This document shows positions 9,016 through 17,890 of a DNA stretch of 64,000 nucleotides, piece by piece. A program made the translations under genes and the position numbers. Origin of the DNA: an uncultured Kiloniellaceae bacterium. Its GTDB lineage: Bacteria; Pseudomonadota; Alphaproteobacteria; Kiloniellales; Kiloniellaceae. The notes beneath the pieces are model-generated. The model saw only the letters and a program-made list of their open reading frames with translations, was not told the DNA's origin and ran no database searches. The stretch spans positions 186,001-250,000 of the forward strand of contig CANMQP010000001.1 of the NCBI GenBank assembly GCA_947500035.1, read 5' to 3'. Every line of letters starts with the position of its first letter. The stretch's first letter is position 1.

Positions 9016-10179
9016 ATGCAAGAGCAGCGCATGAGTTCCCCTATAGAGAGCGCAGCCGCCGCACGCGCCGGCGGACGGCTCACAATCGATCTCGCCGCGC
9101 TCAAGTCAAACTACCGCAGGCTCTGCGAGGAAATTGGCCCGGGTGTCGCCTGCGCGGCAGCGGTCAAGGCCGACGGTTACGGTTTGGGAATCGGCAGAGT
9201 AGGTCCCGCCCTCGCGGATGCCGGGGTGCGGCGGTTTTTTGTCGCGCACTTCGATGAGGCCCTGAGGCTGAAAAGCGCGTTGGCGGCCAGAACGCCGTCC
9301 GATGTCACCGCCGCCTGCGAGACCTTTGTCCTGAACGGCCTGATCGCCGCCCCAAGTGCGGACTATCTGGGAGAAGACGTCAGACCGGTGCTGAACAGCC
9401 TGGGCGAAGTCGACGAGTGGCACCGGGCCTCAGGCGCCGTGGGGCAGACCCTACCGGCGGCGCTCCATGTCGACACCGGAATGTGCCGCCTTGGCCTGCC
9501 GGATAATGAGTTCCGGGCGCTCATGTCTTCGAAAGACCGGCTAAGGGGAATTGATCTCCGCTTGATCATGAGCCACCTGGCGTGCGCGGACACGCCCGAT
9601 CATCCCTTGAACCGGCAGCAGCTTGCGGCCTTCAAAGAAGTCAGCGTTGCCTTCCCGGACACCCCCGCCAGTTTCGCAAATTCGTCGGGTATCTTCCTGG
9701 GCCCGGACTATCATTTCGATATCGCCCGGCCCGGTGTTGCGCTCTACGGTATAAATCCCCTGCCGGGCCAAGTGAACCCCATGAGGCAAGTGGTTCGACT
9801 GCAAGGCAAAATCCTGCAGTCGCGCGAGATTGACGCCCCTCAGAGCGTTGGTTATGGTGCGGCCTATCAGGCAGCCGGCCCGATGCGGATCGCGACGGTG
9901 GCTGTGGGTTACGCGGATGGCTATTTGCGTGCTTTATCTGACAAAGGGCACGCCTGGATCGGCGATCGCCGTGTTGATGTGGTGGGACGCGTATCCATGG
10001 ATCTCTTGGCTCTTGATGTGACGGCGATTCCCGAAGACGCCGCGCACCCCGGCACACTTGTTGATTTGTTCGACCCGGAAACCGGCGCGGACTCGCTGGC
10101 CGCCGAGGCCGGAACCATTGGCTATGAGATCCTGACTTCGCTCGGACAACGCTATCACCGCGAATATTTGGGCAACTGA
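9016..10179 (+). CDS. alr: Alanine racemase
   Basis: This PLP enzyme makes D-alanine for peptidoglycan. The cofactor lysine lies in AAVKADGYGLG near the N-terminus, and the opposing catalytic tyrosine lies in SVGYGAAY. GYADGYLRAL and the C-terminal GRVSMDLLALDV are typical. The TIM-barrel plus beta-domain length (387 residues) is normal. A second ATG at 9031 is an alternative start. The gene lies 7 bp after dnaB and 3 bp before mlaE, so it is likely part of one operon. Confidence 0.95.
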   Translation: MQEQRMSSPIESAAAARAGGRLTIDLAALKSNYRRLCEEIGPGVACAAAVKADGYGLGIGRVGPALADAGVRRFFVAHFDEALRLKSALAARTPSDVTAACETFVLNGLIAAPSADYLGEDVRPVLNSLGEVDEWHRASGAVGQTLPAALHVDTGMCRLGLPDNEFRALMSSKDRLRGIDLRLIMSHLACADTPDHPLNRQQLAAFKEVSVAFPDTPASFANSSGIFLGPDYHFDIARPGVALYGINPLPGQVNPMRQVVRLQGKILQSREIDAPQSVGYGAAYQAAGPMRIATVAVGYADGYLRALSDKGHAWIGDRRVDVVGRVSMDLLALDVTAIPEDAAHPGTLVDLFDPETGADSLAAEAGTIGYEILTSLGQRYHREYLGN

Positions 10180-10182
10180 TAT

Positions 10183-10956
10183 ATGCCGATCCTCCAACCT
10201 GTCGGTCGCACTTTCATTGCCTTTCTTGGCGCTGCAGGGCGCCTGACCCTCTTCGCCTTTATGGCGATCGCCCATTGCTTTCGCCCACCAATTTATCCTC
10301 GGCTGATCGGCCGCCAGATGATGGCAGTCGGCTACTATTCCCTGCCAGTGGTGGGCCTGACCGCGATCTTCACGGGCATGGTGCTGGCGCTGCAGAGCTA
10401 CACCGGCTTCGCGCGCTTTTCTGCCGAAAGCGCGATCCCAAACGTGGTCATCGTCTCCATCACCCGGGAACTGGGCCCCGTGCTCGCCGGACTGATGGTC
10501 GCCGGACGGGTCGGCGCCGCGATGGCAGCCGAGATCGGGACCATGCGGGTCACGGAACAAATCGACGCGCTCTACACGCTTTCGACCAATCCCTTTAAAT
10601 ACCTGGTTGCGCCCCGCCTGATCGCGGGCGTCGTCACCCTGCCGATCCTGGTGCTGATCGCCGACATCATCGGCGTCTTCGGCGGCTATCTGGTCTCGAT
10701 CTATAAACTGGGCTTCAACCCCGCGACCTACATTGCGAACACCATCGATTTCGTCCAGGTGCAGGACGTCGTCTCAGGGCTGGTCAAGGCCGCCGTGTTC
10801 GGCTTTCTGGTAACACTGATGGGCTGTTACCACGGGTACCATTCACGTGGCGGCGCGCAGGGTGTCGGAACCGCGACCACCAACGCGGTCGTGTCCGCAT
10901 CGATCCTGATCCTCTGCTTCAACTACTTCATCACCGAACTGTTTTTCGCCCAATGA
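10183..10956 (+). CDS. mlaE: MlaE-family lipid ABC transporter permease
   Basis: This 257-residue inner-membrane permease has about five hydrophobic segments and the MlaE-family core: GMVLALQSYTGF, ITRELGPVLAGLMVAGRVG and AAEIGTMRVTEQIDAL. Mla systems move phospholipids between inner and outer membrane. The stop overlaps the start of the ATPase gene by 4 bp (ATGA). No MCE-domain gene (mlaD) follows. An MlaC-like protein is encoded separately at 48000. Function could be either Mla or the related sterol/lipid import, but the family is clear. Confidence 0.92.
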   Translation: MPILQPVGRTFIAFLGAAGRLTLFAFMAIAHCFRPPIYPRLIGRQMMAVGYYSLPVVGLTAIFTGMVLALQSYTGFARFSAESAIPNVVIVSITRELGPVLAGLMVAGRVGAAMAAEIGTMRVTEQIDALYTLSTNPFKYLVAPRLIAGVVTLPILVLIADIIGVFGGYLVSIYKLGFNPATYIANTIDFVQVQDVVSGLVKAAVFGFLVTLMGCYHGYHSRGGAQGVGTATTNAVVSASILILCFNYFITELFFAQ

Positions 10957-11747
10957 ACGACTCCACTCCGACAAACCAGGCACCCAAGATCCAGATCCGA
11001 GGCTTGAAAAAGGCTTTTGGCGATAAGGTCATTCTGGACGGTGTGGATCTGGACATCGGCCAGGGCGAATCCGTACTGGTGATTGGCGGTTCCGGGTCGG
11101 GCAAATCCGTGCTTCTCAAATGCATTCTGGGTCTGTTGCATCCGGACAGCGGCAGCATACTCGTCGATGGCCAGGAGGTTGTCGGCCTGTACGGTTCGGC
11201 CCTCGAAGAAGTCCGTGCCAAATTCGGCATGCTGTTCCAAAACGCTGCGCTCTTCGACTCACTCCCGGTTTGGGAAAACGTCGCTTTCGGCCTTATCCAG
11301 GGCAAAGGCATGAACCGGGAAGAAGCCAAGGCTGTCGCGCTGGAGAAGCTCGCTTCGGTCGGTCTGAACGAGGACGTCGCCGAGCTCTCGCCTGCGGAAC
11401 TCTCCGGCGGCATGCGCAAACGCGTCGGTCTCGCGCGTGCCATCGCCAGCAATCCGGAGATCATCTTTTTCGACGAGCCGACCACGGGTCTGGATCCGAT
11501 TATGGGCGATGTGATTGACCGTCTGATCGTCAGCTGTGTCAAGGAACTGGGCGCATCGACCCTCTCGATCACTCATGACATGGCAAGTGCACGCCGTATT
11601 TCTGACCGAATCGCCATGCTTTATAAAGGCAAAATCATCTGGTCGGGACCGACCAAGTCCATCGATAGCTCAGGCAATCCTTACGTCGAGCAGTTTATCA
11701 ATGGCAATTCCGAAGGTCCGATCCAGATGCAGGTTCGTTCTCTATGA
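10953..11747 (+). CDS. mlaF: MlaF-family lipid ABC transporter ATPase
   Basis: This 264-residue ABC ATPase is the partner of the permease encoded just before it. Walker A is GGSGSGKSVLL, the signature is LSGGMRKRVGLARAI, and Walker B IIFFDEPTTGLDP is followed by the switch His in SITHDM. The NGNSEGPIQ-like C-terminal stretch is typical of MlaF/Ttg2A. It should supply energy for lipid transport across the envelope. The next gene, radA, starts 65 bp downstream. Confidence 0.94.
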   Translation: MNDSTPTNQAPKIQIRGLKKAFGDKVILDGVDLDIGQGESVLVIGGSGSGKSVLLKCILGLLHPDSGSILVDGQEVVGLYGSALEEVRAKFGMLFQNAALFDSLPVWENVAFGLIQGKGMNREEAKAVALEKLASVGLNEDVAELSPAELSGGMRKRVGLARAIASNPEIIFFDEPTTGLDPIMGDVIDRLIVSCVKELGASTLSITHDMASARRISDRIAMLYKGKIIWSGPTKSIDSSGNPYVEQFINGNSEGPIQMQVRSL

Positions 11748-11812
11748 CCGGGTTTCGAGCACGCCGGAACTGCGTGGCGGCCCGCCAGGAAACATAAGGT
11801 ACGCCTCGCCGA

Positions 11813-13255
11813 ATGGCTAAGCTTCAATCCCGCTACGTCTGCCAGTCCTGCGGTGCCGTTACCGCAAAATGGCTCGGCCGCTGCGAATCCTGCAATGAAT
11901 GGAACTCAATCATCGAGGAAGCGCCCCGGGAAAGCGTCCCGGGCGGTCTCGGACAGAGCAAGGGTCTGTCCGGCGGTCGGCGCAGCGCGGGCCAGCGCCT
12001 GGAGTTTGTCGAACTCCAGGGGACCAGTGAACAGGCTCCGCGCCTGCCGACCGGTATCGCCGAATTTGACCGGGTCTGCGGCGGCGGACTGGTCAACGGG
12101 TCGGCCGTCCTGATCGGCGGTGATCCGGGCATCGGAAAATCGACGCTTTTGACCCAGGCGGTGGCGGCTCTGGGATCCGGCGCAGGGGGACCGTCCGTAA
12201 AGTGCGCCTACATCTCGGGGGAAGAAGCGGTCGATCAGGTGCGGCTCCGGGCTCGGCGTCTGGGATTGGGCGGCACGAATATCCTGCTGGCGGCGGCAAC
12301 CTCGGTGCGGGATATCGCGGCGAGCCTCGACAGCCAGGACGCCCCGCGGATCGTAGTGGTGGACTCCATCCAGACCATGTACGTCGACAGCCTCGATTCG
12401 GCGCCCGGAACCGTAACCCAGGTCCGGGCATCGGCCCAGGAATTGATCCGGCTGGCCAAAAGACGGGGATTTGCCCTGCTTCTGGTGGGGCACGTGACCA
12501 AGGAAGGTGTGATTGCCGGCCCAAAGGTCCTGGAACACATGGTCGATACGGTCCTGACCTTCGAGGGCGAACGCGGTCATCCCTTCCGGATCCTGCGCGC
12601 GGTCAAGAACCGCTTTGGACCGACCGACGAGATCGGCGTCTTCGAAATGACGGAAGACGGCCTGAGCGAAGTGGCCAATCCCTCGGCGCTCTTTCTGGCG
12701 GAACGGCGCGGCAACGTCTCGGGCTCGGCGGTCTTTGCCGGCCTCGAGGGCTCGCGGCCGGTACTGGTCGAGATACAAGCCCTGGTTTCGCCCTCGCCCC
12801 AGGCAACACCACGACGGGCTGTAATCGGCTGGGACACGGGCCGGCTGGCCATGGTTTTAGCGGTTTTGGAGGCCAGATGCGGGCTGGCATTAGCCGGCAA
12901 TGAGGTATATTTAAACGTTGCCGGCGGGTTGCGGATTGGTGAGCCCGCCGCGGACTTGGCGGTGGCCGCGGCTCTGGTCTCCGCTGCGACGGATCAGGCG
13001 GTGACGGATGAAACGGTGGTTTTTGGCGAAATCGGCCTCTCCGGCGAGGTTCGCGCGGTCAGCCAAGCGGATACGCGCTTGAAAGAGGCCGCGAAACTGG
13101 GCTTTACGCGCGCCTTGATTCCACCCAGACGCGCCAGAACCAAGAAACGCGAGTCGGATCATGGCCTGGAGATCAGGGAAATCGAACATCTGCAGGATCT
13201 CGTAGCGATGTTTGCTGCAAAATCTGTCCAACGGCGGGACACCGGGGACGAATGA
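11813..13255 (+). CDS. radA: DNA repair protein RadA
   Basis: RadA is a RecA-like helicase acting in recombination branch migration. Domains in order are a four-cysteine zinc finger (CQSCG...CESCNEW, residues about 9-30), a RecA ATPase with Walker A GGDPGIGKSTLL, the RadA-specific KNRFGPTDE motif, and a Lon-protease-like C-terminal domain. The 480-residue length fits. It precedes cvpA and purF, a common alphaproteobacterial arrangement. Confidence 0.97.
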   Translation: MAKLQSRYVCQSCGAVTAKWLGRCESCNEWNSIIEEAPRESVPGGLGQSKGLSGGRRSAGQRLEFVELQGTSEQAPRLPTGIAEFDRVCGGGLVNGSAVLIGGDPGIGKSTLLTQAVAALGSGAGGPSVKCAYISGEEAVDQVRLRARRLGLGGTNILLAAATSVRDIAASLDSQDAPRIVVVDSIQTMYVDSLDSAPGTVTQVRASAQELIRLAKRRGFALLLVGHVTKEGVIAGPKVLEHMVDTVLTFEGERGHPFRILRAVKNRFGPTDEIGVFEMTEDGLSEVANPSALFLAERRGNVSGSAVFAGLEGSRPVLVEIQALVSPSPQATPRRAVIGWDTGRLAMVLAVLEARCGLALAGNEVYLNVAGGLRIGEPAADLAVAAALVSAATDQAVTDETVVFGEIGLSGEVRAVSQADTRLKEAAKLGFTRALIPPRRARTKKRESDHGLEIREIEHLQDLVAMFAAKSVQRRDTGDE

Positions 13256-13285
13256 CGCATCACATGAAGAGAGTCCGAGACGAGC

Positions 13286-13987
13286 ATGGATAGCCTGCCC
13301 ATCAACATTGCGGATATCGCCGTCATCGCGGTTGTCGTGATTTCCGGTATCCTCGCCTTGTTCCGTGGACTGGTACACGAGGTTCTGGCGGTCGGCTCCT
13401 GGATCGGCGCCAGCTTTGCAACCCTTTACGGCTTCTCCTACGCCCTCCCCTACGTCAAACAGGTGATCACCGTTGATCTTTTCGCGGAGGTCACCACCGG
13501 TATCCTGCTCTTCGTGTCCGTGCTGGTCATTCTGACGATCTTCACCCGCATGTTGTCACAGCGGGTCAAGGACAGCAGCCTCGGACCGCTGGACCGGACA
13601 CTGGGCATGCTCTTTGGCTTCGTACGTGGAGCCGCCATCGTCTGTCTGGCCTGGATCGGCTATACCTACGCCGTTCCGCAACAAGACCATCCCGCCTGGA
13701 TCCAAGAAGCACGAACCAAGCCCTTGGTTGAGCAAGGCGCCGTCATGCTGAATGCTCTTATTCCCGAACAGTACCGCAGCCAGGCGGAAGACTCCGCGCG
13801 CGATGCGGTGGATAAGGCGCAAGACCTCCAGGACGCCAACCAGACTTTCCAGGACATCGTTTCACCGCGCCCCAAGGCGGAAGCCAGTGAGGGTGAACCC
13901 GAATACAACCGGCTGATGCGCGAGCAGATGCGCCGCGCCATCGAGGCCGCCGGGGACCAAGAGCCAGTGCGGGAGCAGGCCCAATGA
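13286..13987 (+). CDS. cvpA: CvpA family membrane protein
   Basis: This 233-residue inner-membrane protein has four hydrophobic segments in the first 130 residues or so and the CvpA-type start NIADIAVIAVVVISG with ALFRGLVHEVL. The C-terminal 100 residues are hydrophilic and charged, longer than in E. coli. CvpA is linked to colicin V export and envelope stress tolerance. Its biochemical role is unsettled. The stop overlaps the purF start (ATGA), the classic cvpA-purF coupling. Confidence 0.93.
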   Translation: MDSLPINIADIAVIAVVVISGILALFRGLVHEVLAVGSWIGASFATLYGFSYALPYVKQVITVDLFAEVTTGILLFVSVLVILTIFTRMLSQRVKDSSLGPLDRTLGMLFGFVRGAAIVCLAWIGYTYAVPQQDHPAWIQEARTKPLVEQGAVMLNALIPEQYRSQAEDSARDAVDKAQDLQDANQTFQDIVSPRPKAEASEGEPEYNRLMREQMRRAIEAAGDQEPVREQAQ

Positions 13988-15438
13988 TCACGACAGATCC
14001 CTTCGACGACGACAAGCTGCGCGAGGAATGCGGCGTTTTCGGCATTTTCGGAAACACTGATGCTGCAGCTCTTGCGGCGCTGGGTCTTCACGCCCTGCAG
14101 CACCGCGGCCAGGAAGCGGCCGGAATCGTCGCCTTCGACGGCGAACAATTCAATGCGCACAGGGACCTGGGGCACGTCGGCGATATCTTTTCCTCGGGCG
14201 ATGTGATGACCCGGTTGGGCGGCGCGTCGGCGATCGGCCATGTCCGCTACTCGACAACCGGCGAGACAGCGCTCAGAAACGTGCAGCCCCTCTTCGCCGA
14301 TCTGCATTACGGCGGCTTCGCGCTGGCCCACAACGGCAACCTGACCAATGCGCGGCTCCTGCGGAAAGATCTGGTGCGCAACGGATCGCTGTTCCAGTCG
14401 ACCATGGACACCGAAGTCATCATTCATCTGATCGCAACCTCTCGCGGCGTGACGCTGATCGACCGGATGATCGAAGCGGTCCGCAAGATCGAGGGTGCCT
14501 ATTCCCTGGTCGCCATCACCGACAACAGCGTGATCGCCCTGCGCGACCCCCTGGGCGTGCGTCCCCTGGTTCTCGGTAAGCTCGGCGAGGCTTACGTGGT
14601 TGCTTCGGAGACCTGCGCTCTGGATATCATCGGCGCAGACTTCGTCCGCGACGTGGAGGCCGGTGAGATGATCGTGCTCGACGCCGAGGGTTTGCGGTCC
14701 ATGCGGCCCTTCCCGCCCATGAAACAGCGTGCCTGCATCTTCGAGTTCATCTACTTCGCCCGGCCGGATTCGGTCATGGAAGGCCACAGCATCTACGAAG
14801 CGCGCAAACGCATCGGTGCCGAGCTGGCAAACGAGAACCCGATCGACGTCGACGTGGTGATTCCGGTTCCGGATTCCGGCGTCCCTGCCGCAATCGGCTA
14901 TGCGGCCGCCGCAAACATTCCCTTCGAGCTCGGGATTATCCGAAACCACTATGTGGGCCGGACCTTTATCGAGCCCGGGCAGCAGATCCGGCATTTGGGT
15001 GTACGCCTGAAACACAACGCGAATCGCGGCATGATCGAGGGCAAGCGGGTGGTTCTGGTTGATGACTCGATCGTACGCGGTACGACCTCCATCAAGATTG
15101 TGGAAATGGTCCGCGCGGCCGGGGCGACCGAGGTCCATATGCTGATCGCGGCACCGCCGACTGCGCACTCCTGCTTCTACGGCATCGATACGCCAGAAAG
15201 CAGCGAACTGCTCGCCTCACGGATGAACGTTGAGGAAATGGCGGCCCACATCGGTGTCGACAGCTTGGCCTTCATCTCGATGGACGGTCTTTACCGGGCC
15301 ATGCGCGAGGACGGCCGCAACAACGCCTCGCCGCAGTTCTGCGACGCCTGCTTTACGGGTGATTACCCGACGCAGTTGACGGACCACGCGGAACCCGTGA
15401 CCGTGCCGCAACTCTCGCTTCTGGCAGAACTCGGCTGA
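13984..15438 (+). CDS. purF: Amidophosphoribosyltransferase
   Basis: PurF makes phosphoribosylamine from PRPP and glutamine, the first step of purine synthesis. A short propeptide precedes the nucleophile Cys16 in EECGVFGIFG. The PRPP site is VVLVDDSIVRGTT. Cysteines near the C-terminus in FCDACFTGDYP, together with the propeptide, mark the B. subtilis-type enzyme that carries a 4Fe-4S cluster. The 484-residue length is normal. Other purine genes occur at 32109, 35712, 41228, 45812 and 48917-52153. Confidence 0.97.
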   Translation: MITTDPFDDDKLREECGVFGIFGNTDAAALAALGLHALQHRGQEAAGIVAFDGEQFNAHRDLGHVGDIFSSGDVMTRLGGASAIGHVRYSTTGETALRNVQPLFADLHYGGFALAHNGNLTNARLLRKDLVRNGSLFQSTMDTEVIIHLIATSRGVTLIDRMIEAVRKIEGAYSLVAITDNSVIALRDPLGVRPLVLGKLGEAYVVASETCALDIIGADFVRDVEAGEMIVLDAEGLRSMRPFPPMKQRACIFEFIYFARPDSVMEGHSIYEARKRIGAELANENPIDVDVVIPVPDSGVPAAIGYAAAANIPFELGIIRNHYVGRTFIEPGQQIRHLGVRLKHNANRGMIEGKRVVLVDDSIVRGTTSIKIVEMVRAAGATEVHMLIAAPPTAHSCFYGIDTPESSELLASRMNVEEMAAHIGVDSLAFISMDGLYRAMREDGRNNASPQFCDACFTGDYPTQLTDHAEPVTVPQLSLLAELG

Positions 15439-15480
15439 CGCCTTGACCCGGAGCGAGCCGCAACCGAATAAAGGCATAAA

Positions 15481-15984
15481 ATGCCGATGATCGCGCGGAC
15501 CCTCTATCTGGCTGCGGCAGCAGCGGGCGGATCGGCAACGTCGCAATTTCCTGAGTTCTTTCAGCAGTATCTGCAGCGCCTGGGTGGCCATGCCGATCAG
15601 GCTGCCATTCAGGCGGCACGGATCAGGGACGCCGCAGCAGCGGAGAAGCTCTCACTGCAGGCTTATCTGGACAGCTTTCTGAACAGTCAGATCTCGGCGC
15701 ACCGCCGCCAGGGCGAAATCCTTCAAGTGGAGCTGGGCGAAGCTGACCGCCTGCGCCAAAGTCTGGAAAGCCTGACGCAGTCTCCAGTCTGGCAGCGGCC
15801 ATTCCTGATGGCCTCTCAGGCCGAGACCGATATACTGCAGGCTGCGGCGACGGCCTATCAACCCGCCGTCCCGATCACGCCGGAAGGTTTTATCTATGCC
15901 GGAATTGGCGCTCTTATAGCCATCATCCTGCTGAGAAGCCTCCGCTCGATCCCTTCTCTCTTTCGTCGAAAAGCACCTCAATGA
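15481..15984 (+). CDS. DUF2937 family membrane protein
   Basis: This 167-residue protein has a hydrophobic N-terminus (residues about 5-20), a long helical middle with many Gln and Leu residues, and a C-terminal membrane segment (about 135-153) followed by a basic tail. Layout and sequence resemble DUF2937 proteins, whose function is unknown. It sits 42 bp after purF and overlaps the next SDR gene by 4 bp (ATGA), so it should be co-expressed with that reductase. The family name is from memory of its pattern. Confidence 0.72.
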   Translation: MPMIARTLYLAAAAAGGSATSQFPEFFQQYLQRLGGHADQAAIQAARIRDAAAAEKLSLQAYLDSFLNSQISAHRRQGEILQVELGEADRLRQSLESLTQSPVWQRPFLMASQAETDILQAAATAYQPAVPITPEGFIYAGIGALIAIILLRSLRSIPSLFRRKAPQ

Positions 15985-16733
15985 ACGACAACACAACAGA
16001 AACTGCCCCTAAAACCAAGCGCAGCGGACGCCTCGCCGGCCGTATCGCGGTCATCACCGGCGCATCGCGCGGTATCGGCGCCGCCGTGGCAAAGCGCTTT
16101 GGCGCGGAGGGCGCGCATCTTATCCTTGTCGCCAAGACCGTCGGCGGTCTTGAAGAGATCGACGATGAGATCCGTGCCACTGGTGGCGCGCCTTCAACGC
16201 TCGTCCCCCTGGATCTACGTAATTTCGAAGCGATTGATCACATGGGCGCTTCTCTCTATGAGCGCTTCGGCCGCATCGATATTCTGGTTGGCAACGCGGG
16301 CCTGCTGGGTACGCTCTCGCCGGTCGGACACATCGATCCGAAGGTCTGGAGCGAGACACTGGACATCAATCTAACGGCCAACTATCGCTTGCTGCGCAGC
16401 TTCGATCCCCTGCTCAAGCTCTCTGATGCGGGACGCGCCATCTTCGTGACCTCCGGCGCGGCGACGAAAGCCAACGCCTATTGGGCAACCTACAGCGTCA
16501 CAAAAGCGGCCCTTGACGTTCTGGTCAAAACCTACGCGGCGGAAAACCAGAAGACCAACATCTGCGCCAATCTCCTCTCCCCCGGTCCGATCCGCACTAC
16601 GATGCGGGCCAAGGCCTTTCCGGGCGAAGATCCCAACACCCTCCGCACGCCTGAAGAGATCACCGACCTCTTCGTCGAGCTTGCGTCCGCTGACTGTCAG
16701 CGCAACGGCGAGATTGTCCGGGTGCCGCAGTAA
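15981..16733 (+). CDS. Short-chain dehydrogenase/reductase
   Basis: This 250-residue NAD(P)-dependent oxidoreductase has the cofactor motif TGASRGIGAAVA, NAGLLG in place of the NNAG motif, and the catalytic Ser and Tyr-x3-Lys in VTSGAA and YSVTKAALD. It resembles YciK-type and 3-oxoacyl reductase-like SDRs. The substrate is not clear. Its start overlaps the DUF2937 gene. The end faces the convergent sigma-factor gene with only 2 bp between stops. Confidence 0.88.
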   Translation: MNDNTTETAPKTKRSGRLAGRIAVITGASRGIGAAVAKRFGAEGAHLILVAKTVGGLEEIDDEIRATGGAPSTLVPLDLRNFEAIDHMGASLYERFGRIDILVGNAGLLGTLSPVGHIDPKVWSETLDINLTANYRLLRSFDPLLKLSDAGRAIFVTSGAATKANAYWATYSVTKAALDVLVKTYAAENQKTNICANLLSPGPIRTTMRAKAFPGEDPNTLRTPEEITDLFVELASADCQRNGEIVRVPQ

Positions 16734-16735
16734 CC

Positions 16736-17332
16736 CTACTCCGTCGTGCAACAGGGACCGCGTTTCCGGTAGCTTATGATGTTTCCGTACCGGTCCAGCT
16801 CTAAAGCGCAGCAGCGCAGCAAGGCATCTTTCAGTTTACGATGCCCTCTCCGGACTCGCGATTTTATGGCAGAGAGCGATAAACCGAGCCGGCGCGCCGC
16901 TTTGGCCTGCGTCATCCCGTCGATATCCGTGAGGAGAAGGGTCTCGGCATAGCGTTCCGGCAGGTTTCGGATTAAGGGCGTCATACAGGCCGCAAATTCA
17001 GCTGTCAGATCATGATCGTCTTCCACCGCACCCATTTGCGCGCTCTTCGATGTCAGGACGCCGCCATAGTCGGCTGACGATCGGCGGGCCTGTTCAAGTG
17101 AGCGTTGCCGGTAGTAATCGCTGATGCTGTTGGCCGCAACGCGGATCATCCAGGCGGAAGGATTGCGCGCGGCTTCGAGTGCCTCTCGCGATCTGACAAG
17201 CTTGAGCAAAACTTGGCCAACAAGATCGTCGACATCGCCCGGCTGAACCCGCTTGCCGATATAGGCGCGCAGACGTGTCTGAAAACGCCGCCAGCTCGCC
17301 TCGTCCAGTTCCTCTTTGTGTCGCGCTTGCAT
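16736..17332 (-). CDS. SigZ-like ECF-type RNA polymerase sigma factor with cysteine-rich tail
   Basis: This 198-residue sigma-70 family protein has region 2 at about residues 12-75 (DDLVGQVLLKLV, then NPSAWMIRVAANSISDYYR). Region 4 is at about 120-170, with the helix-turn-helix TQAKAARRLGLSLSAIKSRV. The tail carries two vicinal cysteine pairs, C174-C175 (LLRCCALELDRYG) and C194-C195 (GPCCTTE), a pattern I associate with SigZ-type factors. No anti-sigma gene is nearby. It lies 35 bp downstream of the CadI/ArsI-like gene on the same strand. I infer that the cysteines may sense metal, arsenic or thiol stress directly. Confidence 0.85.
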   Translation of the reverse strand: MQARHKEELDEASWRRFQTRLRAYIGKRVQPGDVDDLVGQVLLKLVRSREALEAARNPSAWMIRVAANSISDYYRQRSLEQARRSSADYGGVLTSKSAQMGAVEDDHDLTAEFAACMTPLIRNLPERYAETLLLTDIDGMTQAKAARRLGLSLSAIKSRVRRGHRKLKDALLRCCALELDRYGNIISYRKRGPCCTTE

Positions 17333-17367
17333 TTAAGGTCCTGCTTCGGTTCATGACCCGGATCAGA

Positions 17368-17793
17368 TTAACAGCTTTCAGTTACCGCACCTGTGCAACA
17401 TCTGCCAATGGGCGTCTGCCGCGCCACATCCGGCGTATCGTCGGTGATACGGTACCACTCCCAGCGCAATCCTTGCAGTTCCCGGCTCCAGACTTTGTCC
17501 TGCTCGGCGTGGCAACAGGTCCGCCCCTGCTCAAGACTTTCAAGCAACCCAGATTGCTCAAGCCGGGATGCGACAGACTGTAAGGTATCCGCATCCTGGA
17601 CCTCCACGCCCAGATGGTTCAGGAGCTCCGGCGCCTCAGGATTCTCAAAGAGGACAAGCTTCAGGGGCGGCTGGGATATGGCAAAGTTTGCGTAGCCCGG
17701 CCTGCGCTTATGCGGCGGACTGTCGAAAAGCCTGCTGTAGTAATCAACCGCTTCATCTATATCGCGGACGTTCAGGGCCAACTGAAGGCGCAT
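17368..17793 (-). CDS. ArsI/CadI family VOC dioxygenase
   Basis: The ATG at 17793 follows AAGGA by 8 bp. The 141-residue vicinal-oxygen-chelate protein matches the CadI/ArsI family: LQLALNV, RPGYANFAI, LKLVLFENP, NHLGVEV, TCCHAEQDKVW. Expected metal ligands are Q4, H60 and E112. C93-C94 is the pair that binds trivalent organoarsenicals in ArsI. Further cysteines C132, C133 and C141 end the protein. ArsI cleaves the C-As bond of methylarsenite, and CadI is cadmium-induced. Which applies here is unknown. It is the first gene of a two-gene unit with the sigma factor. Confidence 0.85.
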   Translation of the reverse strand: MRLQLALNVRDIDEAVDYYSRLFDSPPHKRRPGYANFAISQPPLKLVLFENPEAPELLNHLGVEVQDADTLQSVASRLEQSGLLESLEQGRTCCHAEQDKVWSRELQGLRWEWYRITDDTPDVARQTPIGRCCTGAVTESC

Positions 17794-17890
17794 CACCTTT
17801 ATCCTTATGAAAGCTGTTACACCTCATAAGACGCTGGCACATGGAAAAGGATGCAAAAGAATTGCCCTTAGGTGTTTCCGGCCCCTTCGG

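Noticed and set aside
13666-15168. Long minus-strand frame of about 500 codons
   Set aside because: Antisense to purF and the end of cvpA, which both have clear motifs.
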